A stretch of 64,000 nucleotides of DNA from Sphingopyxis lindanitolerans (GTDB lineage: Bacteria > Pseudomonadota > Alphaproteobacteria > Sphingomonadales > Sphingomonadaceae), in NCBI RefSeq assembly GCF_002993885.1, contig NZ_CM009578.1, forward strand, positions 2,564,009 to 2,628,008, written 5' to 3'. Each line of letters starts with the position of its first letter. Within the stretch, counting starts at the first letter, position 1. Below are positions 22,212-31,614 of the stretch, piece after piece. The notes beneath the pieces are model-generated. The model searched no databases. It worked only from the letters and a program-made list of their open reading frames with translations, and was not told where the DNA came from. A program made the translations under genes and the position numbers.

Positions 22212-24652
22212 TGAACCTCTCCGAATATCGTACCAAATCCGCTTCACTCGCCGATTTCCTGCCCTGGGTGGCCCTGGTCGCCGAGGGGATCGTCCTCAAC
22301 AAGGATGGCTCGTTCCAGCGCACCGCGCGCTTCCGCGGCCCAGATCTCGACAGCGCGACGCCCGCCGAGCTCGTCGCGGTGACCGCACGGCTCAACAGTA
22401 CGCTGCGCCGGCTGGGTTCGGGATGGGCGGTGTTCGTCGAAGCGCAGCGCGTGCCCGCGCTGTCCTATCCCGTGTCGGACTTTCCCGATGTGGTGTCCGA
22501 ACTGGTCGATGTCGAACGCCGCGAGCAATTCCGCGAGGAAGGCGCGCATTTCGAGAGCTTCTATTATCTCACTCTCCTGTGGATGCCGCCCGCGGAGGAA
22601 GCCGCGCGCGCCGAGGCCTGGCTCTATGAAGGCCGCTCGAAGACCGGCGTCGACCCCAAGGAATTGCTGAAAAGCTTTATCGACCGCACCGGGCGCATGC
22701 TCCACCTCATCGAAGGCTTCATGCCCGAGGCCGAATGGCTGGGTGACGGCGACACGCTGACCTATCTCCACAGCTGCATCTCGACCAAGGTCCAGCGCGT
22801 CCGCGTCCCCGAGACCCCCGCCTATCTCGACGCGCTTCTCGCCGACGAGGCGCTGGTCGGCGGCCTCGAGCCGCGGCTCGGCGACCATCATCTGCGCACG
22901 CTCACCATCACCGGCTTTCCGAGCGTCACCTTTCCCGGCCTCCTCGACGAACTCAATCGCCAGGCCTTCGCCTATCGCTGGTCGTCCCGCGCGATCATGA
23001 TCGACAAGACCGATGCGACCAAGCTGCTCACCAAGATAAGGCGGCAATGGTTCGCCAAGCGCAAGTCGATCGCGGCGATCCTCAAGGAGGTGATGACCAA
23101 CGAGGCGTCGGTTCTCATGGACAGCGACGCCTCGAACAAGGCGGCCGACGCCGACATGGCGCTCCAGGAACTTGGCGCCGACGAGGCGGGTATCGCCTAT
23201 GTCACCGCGACCATCACCGTCTGGGATCGCGATCCGGCGCTCGCGGCCGAGAAGCTCAGGCTCGTCGAGAAAATCGTCCAGAGCCGCGACTTCACCTGCA
23301 CGGTCGAAGGCGTCAACGCGCTCGAGGCCTGGTTCGGGAGCCTCCCCGGCCATGTCTATGCCAATGTCCGCCAGCCCCCGGTCTCCACCCTCAATCTCGC
23401 CCACCTCATTCCCCTGTCGGCGGTGTGGGCGGGGGCGGAACGGGACGAGCATTTCGGTGATGCCCCCTTGCTTTACGGCAAGACCGAAGGCTCGACCCCG
23501 TTCCGCCTCTCTCTTCATATCGGCGACGTCGGCCATATGCTGGTCGTCGGGCCGACCGGCGCCGGCAAGTCGGTCTTGCTCGCGCTGATGGCGCTCCAGT
23601 TTCGCCGCTACGAAGCCAGCCAGATTTTCGCCTTCGATTATGGCGGCTCGATCCGCGCCGCGGCGATCGCGATGGGCGGCGACTGGCAGGATCTCGGCGG
23701 CGCGCTGCACGATGCCGGCAGCGCCGGATCGGTTGCCCTGCAGCCGCTTGCGCGCATCGACGAAGCGGCCGAACGCGCCTGGGCAGCCGAATGGCTCGCC
23801 GCCCTGCTCGCGGGCGAAGGCGTCGATGTCGATCCCGCCGCCAAGGAGCATCTCTGGTCGGCGCTGAATTCGCTGGCAAGCGCGCCTTTGTCGGAACGAA
23901 CGCTGACCGGTCTCGCCGTCCTGCTCCAGTCGCAGGAATTGAAGCTCGCGCTCGCGCCCTATCTGGTCGGCGGCCCCTGGGGCCGGCTGCTCGATGCCGA
24001 GGCCGAGCATCTTGGGACGGCGCGCGTGCAGGCGCTCGAAACCGAGGGGCTGGTCGGCGCATCCTCCGCGCCGTCGGTTCTGGCCTATTTGTTTCACCGC
24101 ATCGAAGGCCGGCTCGACGGCTCGCCGACCCTGATCATCATCGACGAGGGCTGGCTTGTCCTCGACAGCCCCGCTTTCGCGGCGCAACTGCGCGAATGGC
24201 TGAAAACGCTCCGCAAGAAGAATGCGAGCGTGATCTTCGCCACGCAGAGCCTTGCCGACATAGAAGGCTCGCGCATCGCGCCGGCGATCGTCGAAAGCTG
24301 CCCGACACGCATTTTCCTGCCCAATGAACGCGCCGCCGAACCGCAGATTGCGCGCATCTACGAACGCTTCGGGCTCAACGATCGCCAGATCGAGATACTG
24401 AGCCGGGCGACCCCGAAGCGCGACTATTATTGCCAGTCGCGGCGCGGCAATCGACTGTTCGAACTCGGCCTTGGCGATGTGGCGCTCGCCTTTACCGCCG
24501 CCTCCTCGAGAACCGACCAGATCAAGATCGGCGAGCTGGTCGAGACGCGCGGCCATGCCGATTTCGCCGAATTCTGGCTCCGCCACCGCGGACTCTACTG
24601 GGCCGCCGATCTCCTCGCCAATCTCGAAACCCCCGACCACTTGAAGGAGTGA
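22208..24652 (+). CDS. trbE: TrbE, VirB4-type ATPase
   Basis: This 814-residue protein is the large ATPase of the mating channel. It has an N-terminal VirB4 region (about 1-400), then Walker A GPTGAGKS (about 447) and Walker B LIIIDEGW (about 641), followed by ATQSLADIE. Length and motif order agree with TrbE. Two ATG codons in tandem start the gene; the first overlaps the trbD stop. The gene is intact. Confidence 0.95.
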   Translation: MMNLSEYRTKSASLADFLPWVALVAEGIVLNKDGSFQRTARFRGPDLDSATPAELVAVTARLNSTLRRLGSGWAVFVEAQRVPALSYPVSDFPDVVSELVDVERREQFREEGAHFESFYYLTLLWMPPAEEAARAEAWLYEGRSKTGVDPKELLKSFIDRTGRMLHLIEGFMPEAEWLGDGDTLTYLHSCISTKVQRVRVPETPAYLDALLADEALVGGLEPRLGDHHLRTLTITGFPSVTFPGLLDELNRQAFAYRWSSRAIMIDKTDATKLLTKIRRQWFAKRKSIAAILKEVMTNEASVLMDSDASNKAADADMALQELGADEAGIAYVTATITVWDRDPALAAEKLRLVEKIVQSRDFTCTVEGVNALEAWFGSLPGHVYANVRQPPVSTLNLAHLIPLSAVWAGAERDEHFGDAPLLYGKTEGSTPFRLSLHIGDVGHMLVVGPTGAGKSVLLALMALQFRRYEASQIFAFDYGGSIRAAAIAMGGDWQDLGGALHDAGSAGSVALQPLARIDEAAERAWAAEWLAALLAGEGVDVDPAAKEHLWSALNSLASAPLSERTLTGLAVLLQSQELKLALAPYLVGGPWGRLLDAEAEHLGTARVQALETEGLVGASSAPSVLAYLFHRIEGRLDGSPTLIIIDEGWLVLDSPAFAAQLREWLKTLRKKNASVIFATQSLADIEGSRIAPAIVESCPTRIFLPNERAAEPQIARIYERFGLNDRQIEILSRATPKRDYYCQSRRGNRLFELGLGDVALAFTAASSRTDQIKIGELVETRGHADFAEFWLRHRGLYWAADLLANLETPDHLKE

Positions 24653-24657
24653 ATGCC

Positions 24658-25374
24658 ATGAAAAATGTGATCAACCGCGCGCTGTTCGCCGCCCTGCTCG
24701 CCGGATCGACCGTGACCGCGATCGGTACATCCGCCCCCGCCGCGGCGCAGGTCGGCGGCATCGTCCACGACCCGCGCAACTATGCGCAGAATATCCTGAC
24801 CGCCGCGCGCACCCTCGAACAGATCAATAATCAGATCAGCATGCTGCAGAACCAAGCCACTTCGCTTGCGAACGAGGCGCGCAATCTGACAAGCCTGCCG
24901 GTCTCGACGCTGCAGGAACTACAGGGTCAAGTCGATCGCACCCGCCAATTGCTTGGGCAGGCGCAGCGCGTCGCCTTCGATGTTGGCGATATCCAGACGG
25001 CCTTCGATGCGCGCTACAAGGGCGCGGCCCTGTCCGGCTCGCAGGCCGCAATGGTCGCCAATGCCGAGGCGCGCTGGAACGACAGTGTCGGCGCGTTTCA
25101 GGACGCGATGAAGGTGCAGGCCGGCGTCGTGACCAATATGGGGGTCACGCGCCAGTCGATCGGCACCCTCGTCTCGGCGAGCCAGTCGGCGACCGGTGCC
25201 TTGCAGGCGGCACAGGCCGGCAACCAGATCCTCGCGGTCCAGTCGCAGCAGCTCTCCGATCTCGCCGCCGCGATCTCGGCGCAGGGCCGCGCGCAAATGC
25301 TCGACGCCGCGCGCAGCGCCGCCGCCGAGGCCGAAGGCCGCGAACGCTTCCGCCGCTTCCGCAAGGCTGACTGA
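24658..25374 (+). CDS. trbJ: TrbJ, periplasmic VirB5-like protein
   Basis: This 238-residue exported protein has a signal peptide (about 1-30, ending APAAA) and DPRNYAQNILTAARTLEQINNQI, the hallmark of TrbJ. Long amphipathic helices follow. VirB5/TrbJ proteins sit at the pilus tip or in the periplasm and help mating-pair formation. It begins five bases after the trbE stop and is followed directly by trbK. Confidence 0.92.
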   Translation: MKNVINRALFAALLAGSTVTAIGTSAPAAAQVGGIVHDPRNYAQNILTAARTLEQINNQISMLQNQATSLANEARNLTSLPVSTLQELQGQVDRTRQLLGQAQRVAFDVGDIQTAFDARYKGAALSGSQAAMVANAEARWNDSVGAFQDAMKVQAGVVTNMGVTRQSIGTLVSASQSATGALQAAQAGNQILAVQSQQLSDLAAAISAQGRAQMLDAARSAAAEAEGRERFRRFRKAD

Positions 25375-25375
25375 A

Positions 25376-25618
25376 ATGGGCCGGGCGGCAAAGATCGCTG
25401 CGGTCGCGGTGCTCGGTGGCGTGCTTATGGCGCTGGCGATCCTGCACCTCTCTTCGCCGCCCGCGCCCGATACATCGCCCCCGACCAGGATTGGGGGAGA
25501 CGCAAGCCCCGTCGCTTCGACCGTTTCGGAGCGCTGCCGAACGCTGACCGTGGCCGACACCGAATGCGCCGCCGCCTGGGAGGCGAAGCGTCGCCATTTC
25601 TTTGGACAGAAGGACTAG
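25376..25618 (+). CDS. trbK: TrbK-alt, putative entry-exclusion protein
   Basis: This 80-residue protein has an N-terminal membrane/signal helix (about 5-24) and a short periplasmic domain with SERCRTLTVADTECAAAW and FFGQ at the end. The two Cys residues and this ending match the small TrbK-alt proteins found between trbJ and trbL. They are thought to block redundant entry of related elements. The gene starts one base after the trbJ stop. Confidence 0.85.
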   Translation: MGRAAKIAAVAVLGGVLMALAILHLSSPPAPDTSPPTRIGGDASPVASTVSERCRTLTVADTECAAAWEAKRRHFFGQKD

Positions 25619-25622
25619 TCGC

Positions 25623-26903
25623 ATGGAAGACACCGGCGTGATCGACCAGTTTCTGGCGGTCTTCTCGACCTATATCGACAGCGGTTTCGGCCTGCTCGGC
25701 GGCGAGGTCGGATTCCTGTCCTCGACGCTCATCGTCATCGACGTGACGATCGCCGCGCTGTTCTGGGCGTGGGGCGCCGACGAGGACATCATCCAGCGCC
25801 TCGTCAAGAAGACGCTCTACATCGGTGTCTTCGCCTTCATCATCGGCAATTTCCAGACCCTCGCCGTCATCCTGCTTGAAAGCTTCGCCGGCCTTGGATT
25901 GAAAGCGAGTGGCGGCGCCATGGCGATCGGCGACTTCATGCGCCCGGGCGTCGTCGCCGCGACCGGGATCGATGCGGCGCAGCCCCTGCTCGATGCATCG
26001 GCGGACCTGGTCGGGCCCGTCGGCCTGTTCACCAATTTCGTGCAGATCATGATCCTGCTGATCGCCTGGGTGATCGTCGTGCTCGCCTTCTTCATTCTCG
26101 CGGTGCAGGTCTTCGTCACCATCCTGGAATTCAAGTTGGTGACCCTCGCCGGCTTCGTGTTGCTGCCCTTCGCTTTCTTCGGCCGCACCGCCTTCATGGC
26201 CGAGCGCGTGCTTGGGCATATCGTCTCGTCCGGCATCAAGGTGCTGGTGCTCGCGGTCATCACCGGCATCGGCGTGACCCTGTTCGATCGCTTCATGCAG
26301 GCGGGGCTTGGGCCGGAGCCCGACATCGAACAGGTCATGGCCATCGCACTCGGCGCATTGACCCTGCTCGGCCTCGGCATCTTCGGTCCTTCGATCGCCA
26401 ATGGCATCGTCGCTGGCGGCCCGCAGCTTGGGGCTGGCGCGGCGGCAGGCACCGCGGTCGCGGCCGGCGCGACGCTCGCTGCCGGGGCGGCGGGAGCAGC
26501 GCTCGCAACAGGATCTGCTGCAACGGCGGCGCGAGGAGCCACTGCCGCCGGCGCGCGCGGAGCGGGCAGTGCTTCGGCCGCCTATGCCGCGGGATCAGCC
26601 GGGAAGAGCGGGGCGAAGGCTTTTGGGGCGGGGCTCGCCAATGTGGCGCGGACCGCGGCCAGCGGCGCTGCTGCTCCGGTTCGCAGCATGGCCGAGCGCA
26701 TCAAATCCAACTTCGCCGCCGGCCGCGACGACGCGGCCGCTAGCACTGCGCCCGCGCGCGGCGCGGACGGACCCCCGGCCTGGGCGGCCGCGATGCGGCG
26801 GCGACAGACGATGACGCAGGGCGCGACGATCGGCGCCCAGACCCTGAAGGGCGGCGACAGCCATGGCGCCGGATCGGCGCCCGACATCAGCGAAAAGGAC
26901 TGA
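25623..26903 (+). CDS. trbL: TrbL, VirB6-type polytopic channel protein
   Basis: This 426-residue inner-membrane protein has six or so hydrophobic segments between about residues 25 and 270, including EFKLVTLAGFVLLPFAFFG, characteristic of TrbL/VirB6. A long Ala/Gly-rich tail (about 275-426) follows. It is thought to form the inner-membrane passage for DNA. I chose the ATG at 25623, four bases after trbK, over the upstream ATG at 25602. Confidence 0.93.
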   Translation: MEDTGVIDQFLAVFSTYIDSGFGLLGGEVGFLSSTLIVIDVTIAALFWAWGADEDIIQRLVKKTLYIGVFAFIIGNFQTLAVILLESFAGLGLKASGGAMAIGDFMRPGVVAATGIDAAQPLLDASADLVGPVGLFTNFVQIMILLIAWVIVVLAFFILAVQVFVTILEFKLVTLAGFVLLPFAFFGRTAFMAERVLGHIVSSGIKVLVLAVITGIGVTLFDRFMQAGLGPEPDIEQVMAIALGALTLLGLGIFGPSIANGIVAGGPQLGAGAAAGTAVAAGATLAAGAAGAALATGSAATAARGATAAGARGAGSASAAYAAGSAGKSGAKAFGAGLANVARTAASGAAAPVRSMAERIKSNFAAGRDDAAASTAPARGADGPPAWAAAMRRRQTMTQGATIGAQTLKGGDSHGAGSAPDISEKD

Positions 26904-26907
26904 TCCC

Positions 26908-27591
26908 ATGTTCAAAAGGCCCTCCAATCATTATGGCCGCTCCCCCGAGCCGGTCACGCCATACCAGCGCGCCGCGCAGGTCTGGGACGACCGGATCGGG
27001 TCGGCGCGTGTGCAGGCGAAGAACTGGCGCTTCGCTTTCTTCGGTGCGCTCCTGATCTCGGGCGGACTAGCGGGCGGGCTCGTCTGGCAGGCCGCGCGCG
27101 GCACAATCACGCCCTGGGTCGTCGAGGTGGACAAGCTTGGCGCCGCGCGGGCCGTCGCGGCCGCCGACGGCGACTATCGGCCGACCGATCCGCAGATCGC
27201 GTTCCACCTCGCGCGCTTCATCGAGCATTTCCGCTCGATCCCCGCCGATCCGGTCGTGCTCCGCGCCGACTGGCTCAGTGCCTATGATTTCGCGAGTGCC
27301 ACCGGCGCGCAGGCGCTCAATGACTATGCGCGGACCAACGATCCCTTCGCCGAGGTCGGCAAATTTCAGGTCGCGGTCGATGTTTCGAGCGTCATTCGCG
27401 CCTCGAAGGACAGCTTCCGCATCGCCTGGACCGAGCGCCGCTATCAGGACGGAAGCCTAATCGAGCGCTCGCGCTGGTCGGCGATCGTCACCGTCACGCT
27501 CAATCCGCCGCGCACCCCCGACGCGATCACGAAAAATCCGCTCGGGCTTTTTGTCACCGCCATCAACTGGTCAAAGGAACTCAGCCAATGA
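26908..27591 (+). CDS. trbF: TrbF, VirB8-type bitopic protein
   Basis: This 227-residue protein begins MFKRPSNHYG and has one membrane helix (about 43-65), then a periplasmic VirB8-like domain. Motifs include TPYQRAAQVWDDRIGSA and TPWVVEVDKLG, which are typical of TrbF. It bridges inner-membrane and core complexes. It starts four bases after trbL and overlaps trbG. Confidence 0.93.
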   Translation: MFKRPSNHYGRSPEPVTPYQRAAQVWDDRIGSARVQAKNWRFAFFGALLISGGLAGGLVWQAARGTITPWVVEVDKLGAARAVAAADGDYRPTDPQIAFHLARFIEHFRSIPADPVVLRADWLSAYDFASATGAQALNDYARTNDPFAEVGKFQVAVDVSSVIRASKDSFRIAWTERRYQDGSLIERSRWSAIVTVTLNPPRTPDAITKNPLGLFVTAINWSKELSQ

Positions 27592-28442
27592 CGACGCCAC
27601 TTCCCCTCCCGATCGCGCTCGGGGCCGCCCTTGTCGTGCTCGCCGCGCCCGCCGCGGCAAGCGATCCGGCCGATCCCCGCCAGCGCGTTGGCCGTGCCAA
27701 TGCCGAAGCCCGTGTCCAGCCCGATCGCCAAGGCTATCGCAACGCCATCCAGCAATATGCATGGTCCGAAGGCGCACTCTTCCAGGTCTATGCGGCGCCG
27801 GGACAGATCACCGACATCGTGCTGCAGGAAGGCGAGCAGCTCGTCGGCCCGGGGCCAGTCGCCTCGGGCGACACGGTGCGCTGGATCATCGGCGACACGG
27901 TGAGCGGTGCGGGGGCGCGGCGCCGCGTCCATATCCTCGTGAAGCCAACCCGCTCGGACATCATGACCAACATGATCATCAACACCGACCGTCGCACCTA
28001 TCATGTCGAACTGCGCGCGACCGCCGCATCCTATATGGCGTCGGTCTCCTGGACCTATCCCGCCGACGAGCTCATCGCCTTGCAAGTCGCCGAGGCCGAG
28101 GCGGCGCGCGCCGCGCCCGTAGCCGGGGCGATCGATCTGGCGGCGCTCAATTTCCGCTACCGGATTGCGGGCGACAAGGTCGATTGGCGCCCGGTCCGCG
28201 CGTTCGACGACACGCGCCAGCTCTTCATCGAGTTTGGCGCAGATATCGCATCGGGCGACATGCCGCCGCTGTTCGTCATCGGCCGCAGCGGCGAAGCCGA
28301 ACTCGTCAACTACCGGGTGCAGGGGCGCTACATGATCGTCGACCGCCTGTTCGAGCGCGGCGAACTCCGCTTGGGGGCCGGGAAACAGGCGCGGACCGTC
28401 CGGATCGAGCGCGAGATACCGCGCCGCCGGGGCCGGTCATGA
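27588..28442 (+). CDS. trbG: TrbG, VirB9-type core-complex protein
   Basis: This 284-residue exported protein has a signal peptide (about 1-24) and VirB9-type strands: LFQVYAAPGQITDIVLQEGE, then RRTYHVELRAT and SVSWTYP. Together with TrbI it forms the outer part of the core channel. No lipoprotein VirB7-like gene is visible next to it. The start overlaps trbF and the stop overlaps trbI (ATGA). Confidence 0.93.
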   Translation: MTTPLPLPIALGAALVVLAAPAAASDPADPRQRVGRANAEARVQPDRQGYRNAIQQYAWSEGALFQVYAAPGQITDIVLQEGEQLVGPGPVASGDTVRWIIGDTVSGAGARRRVHILVKPTRSDIMTNMIINTDRRTYHVELRATAASYMASVSWTYPADELIALQVAEAEAARAAPVAGAIDLAALNFRYRIAGDKVDWRPVRAFDDTRQLFIEFGADIASGDMPPLFVIGRSGEAELVNYRVQGRYMIVDRLFERGELRLGAGKQARTVRIEREIPRRRGRS

Positions 28443-29668
28443 CCGAGCGCGAGGATCCGGCCGTGCCGCCCGCCGAAGAGCCGGGCGACGAATATCGCGC
28501 TGCGCAGCCGCCGGGCATCGACGCCTTCCGCCTGCGCGGCGACCCGCCGCGGGTGATGCGGCTGTCGCGCAAGACGCTGGCGAGCATCGGTGCGGTCGGC
28601 GGCATTGCGATCGGCGGCGCCTTGCTCTGGGCGCTGCAACCCTCGGCGCCCAAGACGGCAGAGAATCTCTATTCGGCCTATACAGCCAACCCCGCCGAGG
28701 TCGTCACGGGCGCGCCCGCCGACTATGGCAAGGTGCCGAAGCTTGGGCCGCCGCTGCCCGGGGACCTTGGCAGACCGATCGTGGCGGCGCAGCAGAACGG
28801 GGAAATCGTCCCCGTGCCGCCGATCGGACAGACGCCGCCCGACGGACGGTCGCTGGCCGACGAAGCGCGCGAGCGCGCGCGGCAGGAGCGTGAGAGCGCG
28901 CAGACGAGCCGGCTCTTTCTTGGCGGCGGTTCGTCGCCTGCGTCAGTGGCCGACGCGCTACCGGGGTTGATCGATCGTCCGGTCGGCGACCCGGCGGCAC
29001 CCGAGGCGCGCGCGCGAACCGCGACGACGGCACGCCGCGCCTTTATCGAAGGCAGCGCCCGGACGCCCGCCGAAAGTGCCGAACGTATCCGCAAGCCGAG
29101 CTCGCCCAATATCCTCCAAGCCGGAAGCCTGATCCCGGCAGCGTTGATTACCGGAATAAGGTCCGATCTGCCGGGACAGGTGACCGCGCAGGTGACGCAA
29201 AATGTCTATGACAGCCCGACCGGTCGCATCCTGCTCATTCCCCAGGGCGCGCGGCTTATCGGCGAATATGACAGCGAAATCGCTTCGGGGCAGGAGCGCG
29301 TGCTGCTTGCCTGGGACCGGCTGATACTGCCCGGCGGCCGGTCGATTCGGCTCGATCGCCAGCCCGGCGCCGATGCACGCGGCATGGCAGGAGTTGCCGA
29401 TCGCACCGACCATCATTGGGGATCGATGCTGCGCGCCGCGCTCATTTCCACTTTGCTCGGTGTCGGCGCCGAACTTGGCTCCGACGGCGATGACGCGATC
29501 GTGCGTGCGCTTCGCGACGGGTCGCAGGATACGGTCAACCAGTCGGGCCGGCGCCTCGTCGAGCGCCAGATGAATGTCCCGCCGACCCTCACCATTCGCC
29601 CCGGCTTCGCGCTGCGCGTCCTCGTAACCCGCGATCTGATCCTTGAGCCTGAAGGAGGCGCGTCGTGA
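28439..29668 (+). CDS. trbI: TrbI, VirB10-type core-complex protein
   Basis: This 409-residue protein has an N-terminal cytoplasmic part, one membrane helix (about 48-66), a Pro-rich periplasmic linker and a C-terminal VirB10 beta-barrel domain (about 225-405) with LIPAALITGIRSDLPGQ and ILLIPQGARLIGEY. It spans the envelope and closes the core complex. The gene is intact and is followed by a DUF2274 gene at an overlapping GTG. Confidence 0.94.
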   Translation: MTEREDPAVPPAEEPGDEYRAAQPPGIDAFRLRGDPPRVMRLSRKTLASIGAVGGIAIGGALLWALQPSAPKTAENLYSAYTANPAEVVTGAPADYGKVPKLGPPLPGDLGRPIVAAQQNGEIVPVPPIGQTPPDGRSLADEARERARQERESAQTSRLFLGGGSSPASVADALPGLIDRPVGDPAAPEARARTATTARRAFIEGSARTPAESAERIRKPSSPNILQAGSLIPAALITGIRSDLPGQVTAQVTQNVYDSPTGRILLIPQGARLIGEYDSEIASGQERVLLAWDRLILPGGRSIRLDRQPGADARGMAGVADRTDHHWGSMLRAALISTLLGVGAELGSDGDDAIVRALRDGSQDTVNQSGRRLVERQMNVPPTLTIRPGFALRVLVTRDLILEPEGGAS

Positions 29669-29904
29669 GCAGGCTCAGACTTGGTCCGATCGCCGACGAC
29701 AAGCCGGTGAAGCTTACGATCGAATTGCCGGGATCCCTCCATCGCGAATTGCTCGTCTATGCCGAGGTGCATGCGAAGGCCAATGGCCTCGCGGCGCCTA
29801 TGGCGCCGGAAAAGATCGCGGTGCCGATGATCGAGCGCTTTATCGCGACCGATCGTGGATTTGCGACGGAACGGCGGCGTCATCCTCGCGTCGGTCAGGC
29901 TTGA
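29665..29904 (+). CDS. DUF2274 family protein
   Basis: This 79-residue protein starts at a GTG overlapping the trbI stop. It matches DUF2274 with KLTIELPGSLHRELLVYAE and a helical C-terminus (IAVPMIERFIATDRGF); the pattern suggests a ribbon-helix-helix DNA-binding fold. DUF2274 genes regularly close trb operons, so it may be a regulator of transfer. It is the last gene I assign to the conjugative element. Confidence 0.88.
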   Translation: MSRLRLGPIADDKPVKLTIELPGSLHRELLVYAEVHAKANGLAAPMAPEKIAVPMIERFIATDRGFATERRRHPRVGQA

Positions 29905-30243
29905 TCGCCCATATTTTGTTCGTTCAAACCGCTGACGGCTGTGCGCCAAAAAAGACGCCCGCGCGATCGAAACCGTGCGGGCGTCAGATGAAGATCTCTG
30001 TTCCCTGAAAGGAAGAGCTCTTCTGGGTCGCACGGCGCGGATAGCGTCGCGAGCCGACCGATAATTGTACGGCAGCGCCAAAAGATACCCCGGAGTTCAA
30101 ACCGATGTCGGCGTTCGATTGGTTTCAGCCAGAAGCCCGGTGATCTCCGATCGGCCAAGACCAGCGAATTCCCTGAGTAGCAAACATTCCGGGGAGATGA
30201 AGTGCAGGCGCGCTCATCGAGCACGATTGCTTGCCCCATTTTC
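29905..30243. other. Gene-free boundary region, possible element edge
   Basis: About 340 bases separate the last conjugation gene from an unrelated minus-strand esterase gene. Apart from a minus-strand terminator at 29948-29985, I see no gene, tRNA or clear repeat. If the element is integrated, one end may lie here or further downstream. Confidence 0.4.
29948..29985 (-). terminator. Rho-independent terminator, minus strand
   Basis: A perfect nine-base stem (GACGCCCGC at 29954-29962 with GCGGGCGTC at 29977-29985) is followed, on the minus strand, by six Ts (A-run at 29948-29953). This is a classical intrinsic terminator for transcripts coming from the esterase gene to the right. Confidence 0.75.
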
Positions 30244-31290
30244 TCAAAGAATTCCTGTGTCCTTGAGCCAATCTTCCACGAGCGTCGGCCATCTCTCAAC
30301 GGGATGACCCAGCGGGCGCATGGCGAAGGCGTGACCTCCCTTGGCAAAGAGATGGACTTCTGCTGGAACGCCTGCCTCGTCCAGCGCTCGCGCATAGACG
30401 GTGCTGTTGCAAATCGGATCGACAGGATCGTCCCAAGCCTGAAGAAGAAATGTCGGCGGGGTCATCTTGGTGACTTTGATTCCAGGATCAAGCGAGCCCC
30501 CCGCTCTGCACAGGTGGCCCGGGAACATTGCGATGGCAAAATCGGGCCGGCTGCTCACTTTGTCTATTTCGTCGACTGGCTGATAGGCAGGTTCGAATAT
30601 ATTGCTGGTCTGCGCGACCAGATACCCTCCCGCCGAGAAGCCGATGACACCGATCTTGCGGGGGTTGATCTTGAGCTCACTGGCGCGCGAGCGCACCAGG
30701 CGTATCGCACGCTGGGCGTCCTGCAACGCAAGGAGGTGCTTGGGCGTCACTGCACAATGGCAGCCTTCATCATAATGGTGGTTGCTTTTGGGAACGCGGT
30801 ATTTGACGAGCACGCAGATAGTGCCTCTTGAAGTCAGCCAATCGCAAACTTCACTACCTTCCAGATCGATCGCGAGCTTGGAAAATCCTCCGCCGGGAAA
30901 AACCAGCATCGCGGCGCCATTGCCGGGTTGTTTGGCTGGAAACACCGTGAGAGTGGGCACAGTAACGTTGAAGACGCCGGTAACCGGACGCCCGGCGAAG
31001 CGTTTCGGATTCGTTGCCGTTTCGCTATACTCGGGAGGAAGTTTGACATCTTCCATGTTCGGCGCGGCTCCAGGCCACAATGGCGTCTGCTGATGGCCCG
31101 CCGGGGGTTGCCACACGCCCTCCTTCCTGCCCTCAACGCTTGCCGCCTCGGTCACCTTTGTCAGGCCCTTAGCGTCAGAGATAAGCGTCTCAGCCTCGCT
31201 GCAGCCAACAACGAAGCCTTGAACGCACAAAAGGCCTGCTAGAGTCAGGCTTCGCCGCAATGAAACTCCGATCCGCCCCGCATTCCGCAT
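30244..31290 (-). CDS. Lipoprotein alpha/beta-hydrolase (acetylesterase-like)
   Basis: This 348-residue serine hydrolase has a signal peptide ending in a lipobox-like VVGC (C30), so it is probably anchored in the outer membrane. The oxyanion segment is FPGGGF (131-136). The nucleophile S219 sits in GFSAGG, the acid lies in WDDPVD (287-291) and the His is H320 in GGHAF. The sequence resembles the acetylxylan-esterase/BD-FAE group that deacetylates plant polysaccharides. It stands alone and ends before an intrinsic terminator about 260 bases downstream. Its substrate is unknown. Confidence 0.85.
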   Translation of the reverse strand: MRNAGRIGVSLRRSLTLAGLLCVQGFVVGCSEAETLISDAKGLTKVTEAASVEGRKEGVWQPPAGHQQTPLWPGAAPNMEDVKLPPEYSETATNPKRFAGRPVTGVFNVTVPTLTVFPAKQPGNGAAMLVFPGGGFSKLAIDLEGSEVCDWLTSRGTICVLVKYRVPKSNHHYDEGCHCAVTPKHLLALQDAQRAIRLVRSRASELKINPRKIGVIGFSAGGYLVAQTSNIFEPAYQPVDEIDKVSSRPDFAIAMFPGHLCRAGGSLDPGIKVTKMTPPTFLLQAWDDPVDPICNSTVYARALDEAGVPAEVHLFAKGGHAFAMRPLGHPVERWPTLVEDWLKDTGIL

Positions 31291-31609
31291 TGTCCTGCTT
31301 CCTCACCTCGGATCGCCACCGGAAAATTTCTCCTGACGGCATCTAACCTCCAATTGAGCGGCTGACCAACGGATGATTTCTCGGGCCAGAGGCCAATTTT
31401 TTTAGGGACATGCCGTGGATCTCGATCAATCTTGCTAAACACGCTGCGCGCTTTGGAAGCTGCGGCGCAGCATTCGGACTTTGAGCGCGCGGCTCCTTGC
31501 TGGCATTGTTGCGGACGGGGCCGGGGCCGCGGCGCATTCGCAGCCCTAGTGGAGTTTTGCAGCGATATCGGCTGGCGCCATGTTCCCATATAGGCTAGGG
31601 GGCTACCCT
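31291..31609. other. Divergent intergenic region
   Basis: About 319 bases lie between the esterase (minus) and dmeR (plus). Apart from the dmeR operator-like repeat at its right end, I see no gene or clear promoter box. Short open frames on the minus strand show no recognisable domain. Confidence 0.4.
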
Positions 31610-31614
31610 ATGGG
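31585..31614. promoter_or_regulatory. Probable DmeR/RcnR-type operator overlapping the start codon
   Basis: The stretch contains CCCATA and TATGGG as outer arms and TAG-GGGG-CTA as an inner repeat, that is, a G-run flanked by A/T-containing inverted repeats as in CsoR/RcnR-family operators. It overlaps the dmeR ATG at 31610, so bound repressor could block both transcription and translation initiation. The assignment is by pattern and position. Confidence 0.55.

Larger units (their letters stand above)
6116..29904. mobile_element. Trb-type integrative/conjugative element, transfer backbone
   Basis: A full mating-pair set (trbB to trbI), TraF-like peptidase, relaxase, coupling protein, lytic transglycosylase and DUF736/DUF2840/DUF2285/DUF2274 genes lie in the order known from Tn4371-like and sphingomonad elements. 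The accessory genes from 1 to 5.8 kb probably belong to it as well. No integrase and no attachment repeats were found, so its ends, and whether it is an integrated element or a plasmid, are not determined. Confidence 0.75.

Noticed and set aside
22244..24640. Minus-strand open frame of 798 codons antisense to trbE
   Set aside because: Shadow of an intact VirB4 gene in high-GC DNA.
29895..30395. Minus-strand open frame downstream of the esterase gene
   Set aside because: It contains the intrinsic terminator and overlaps the esterase end; no recognisable protein family.
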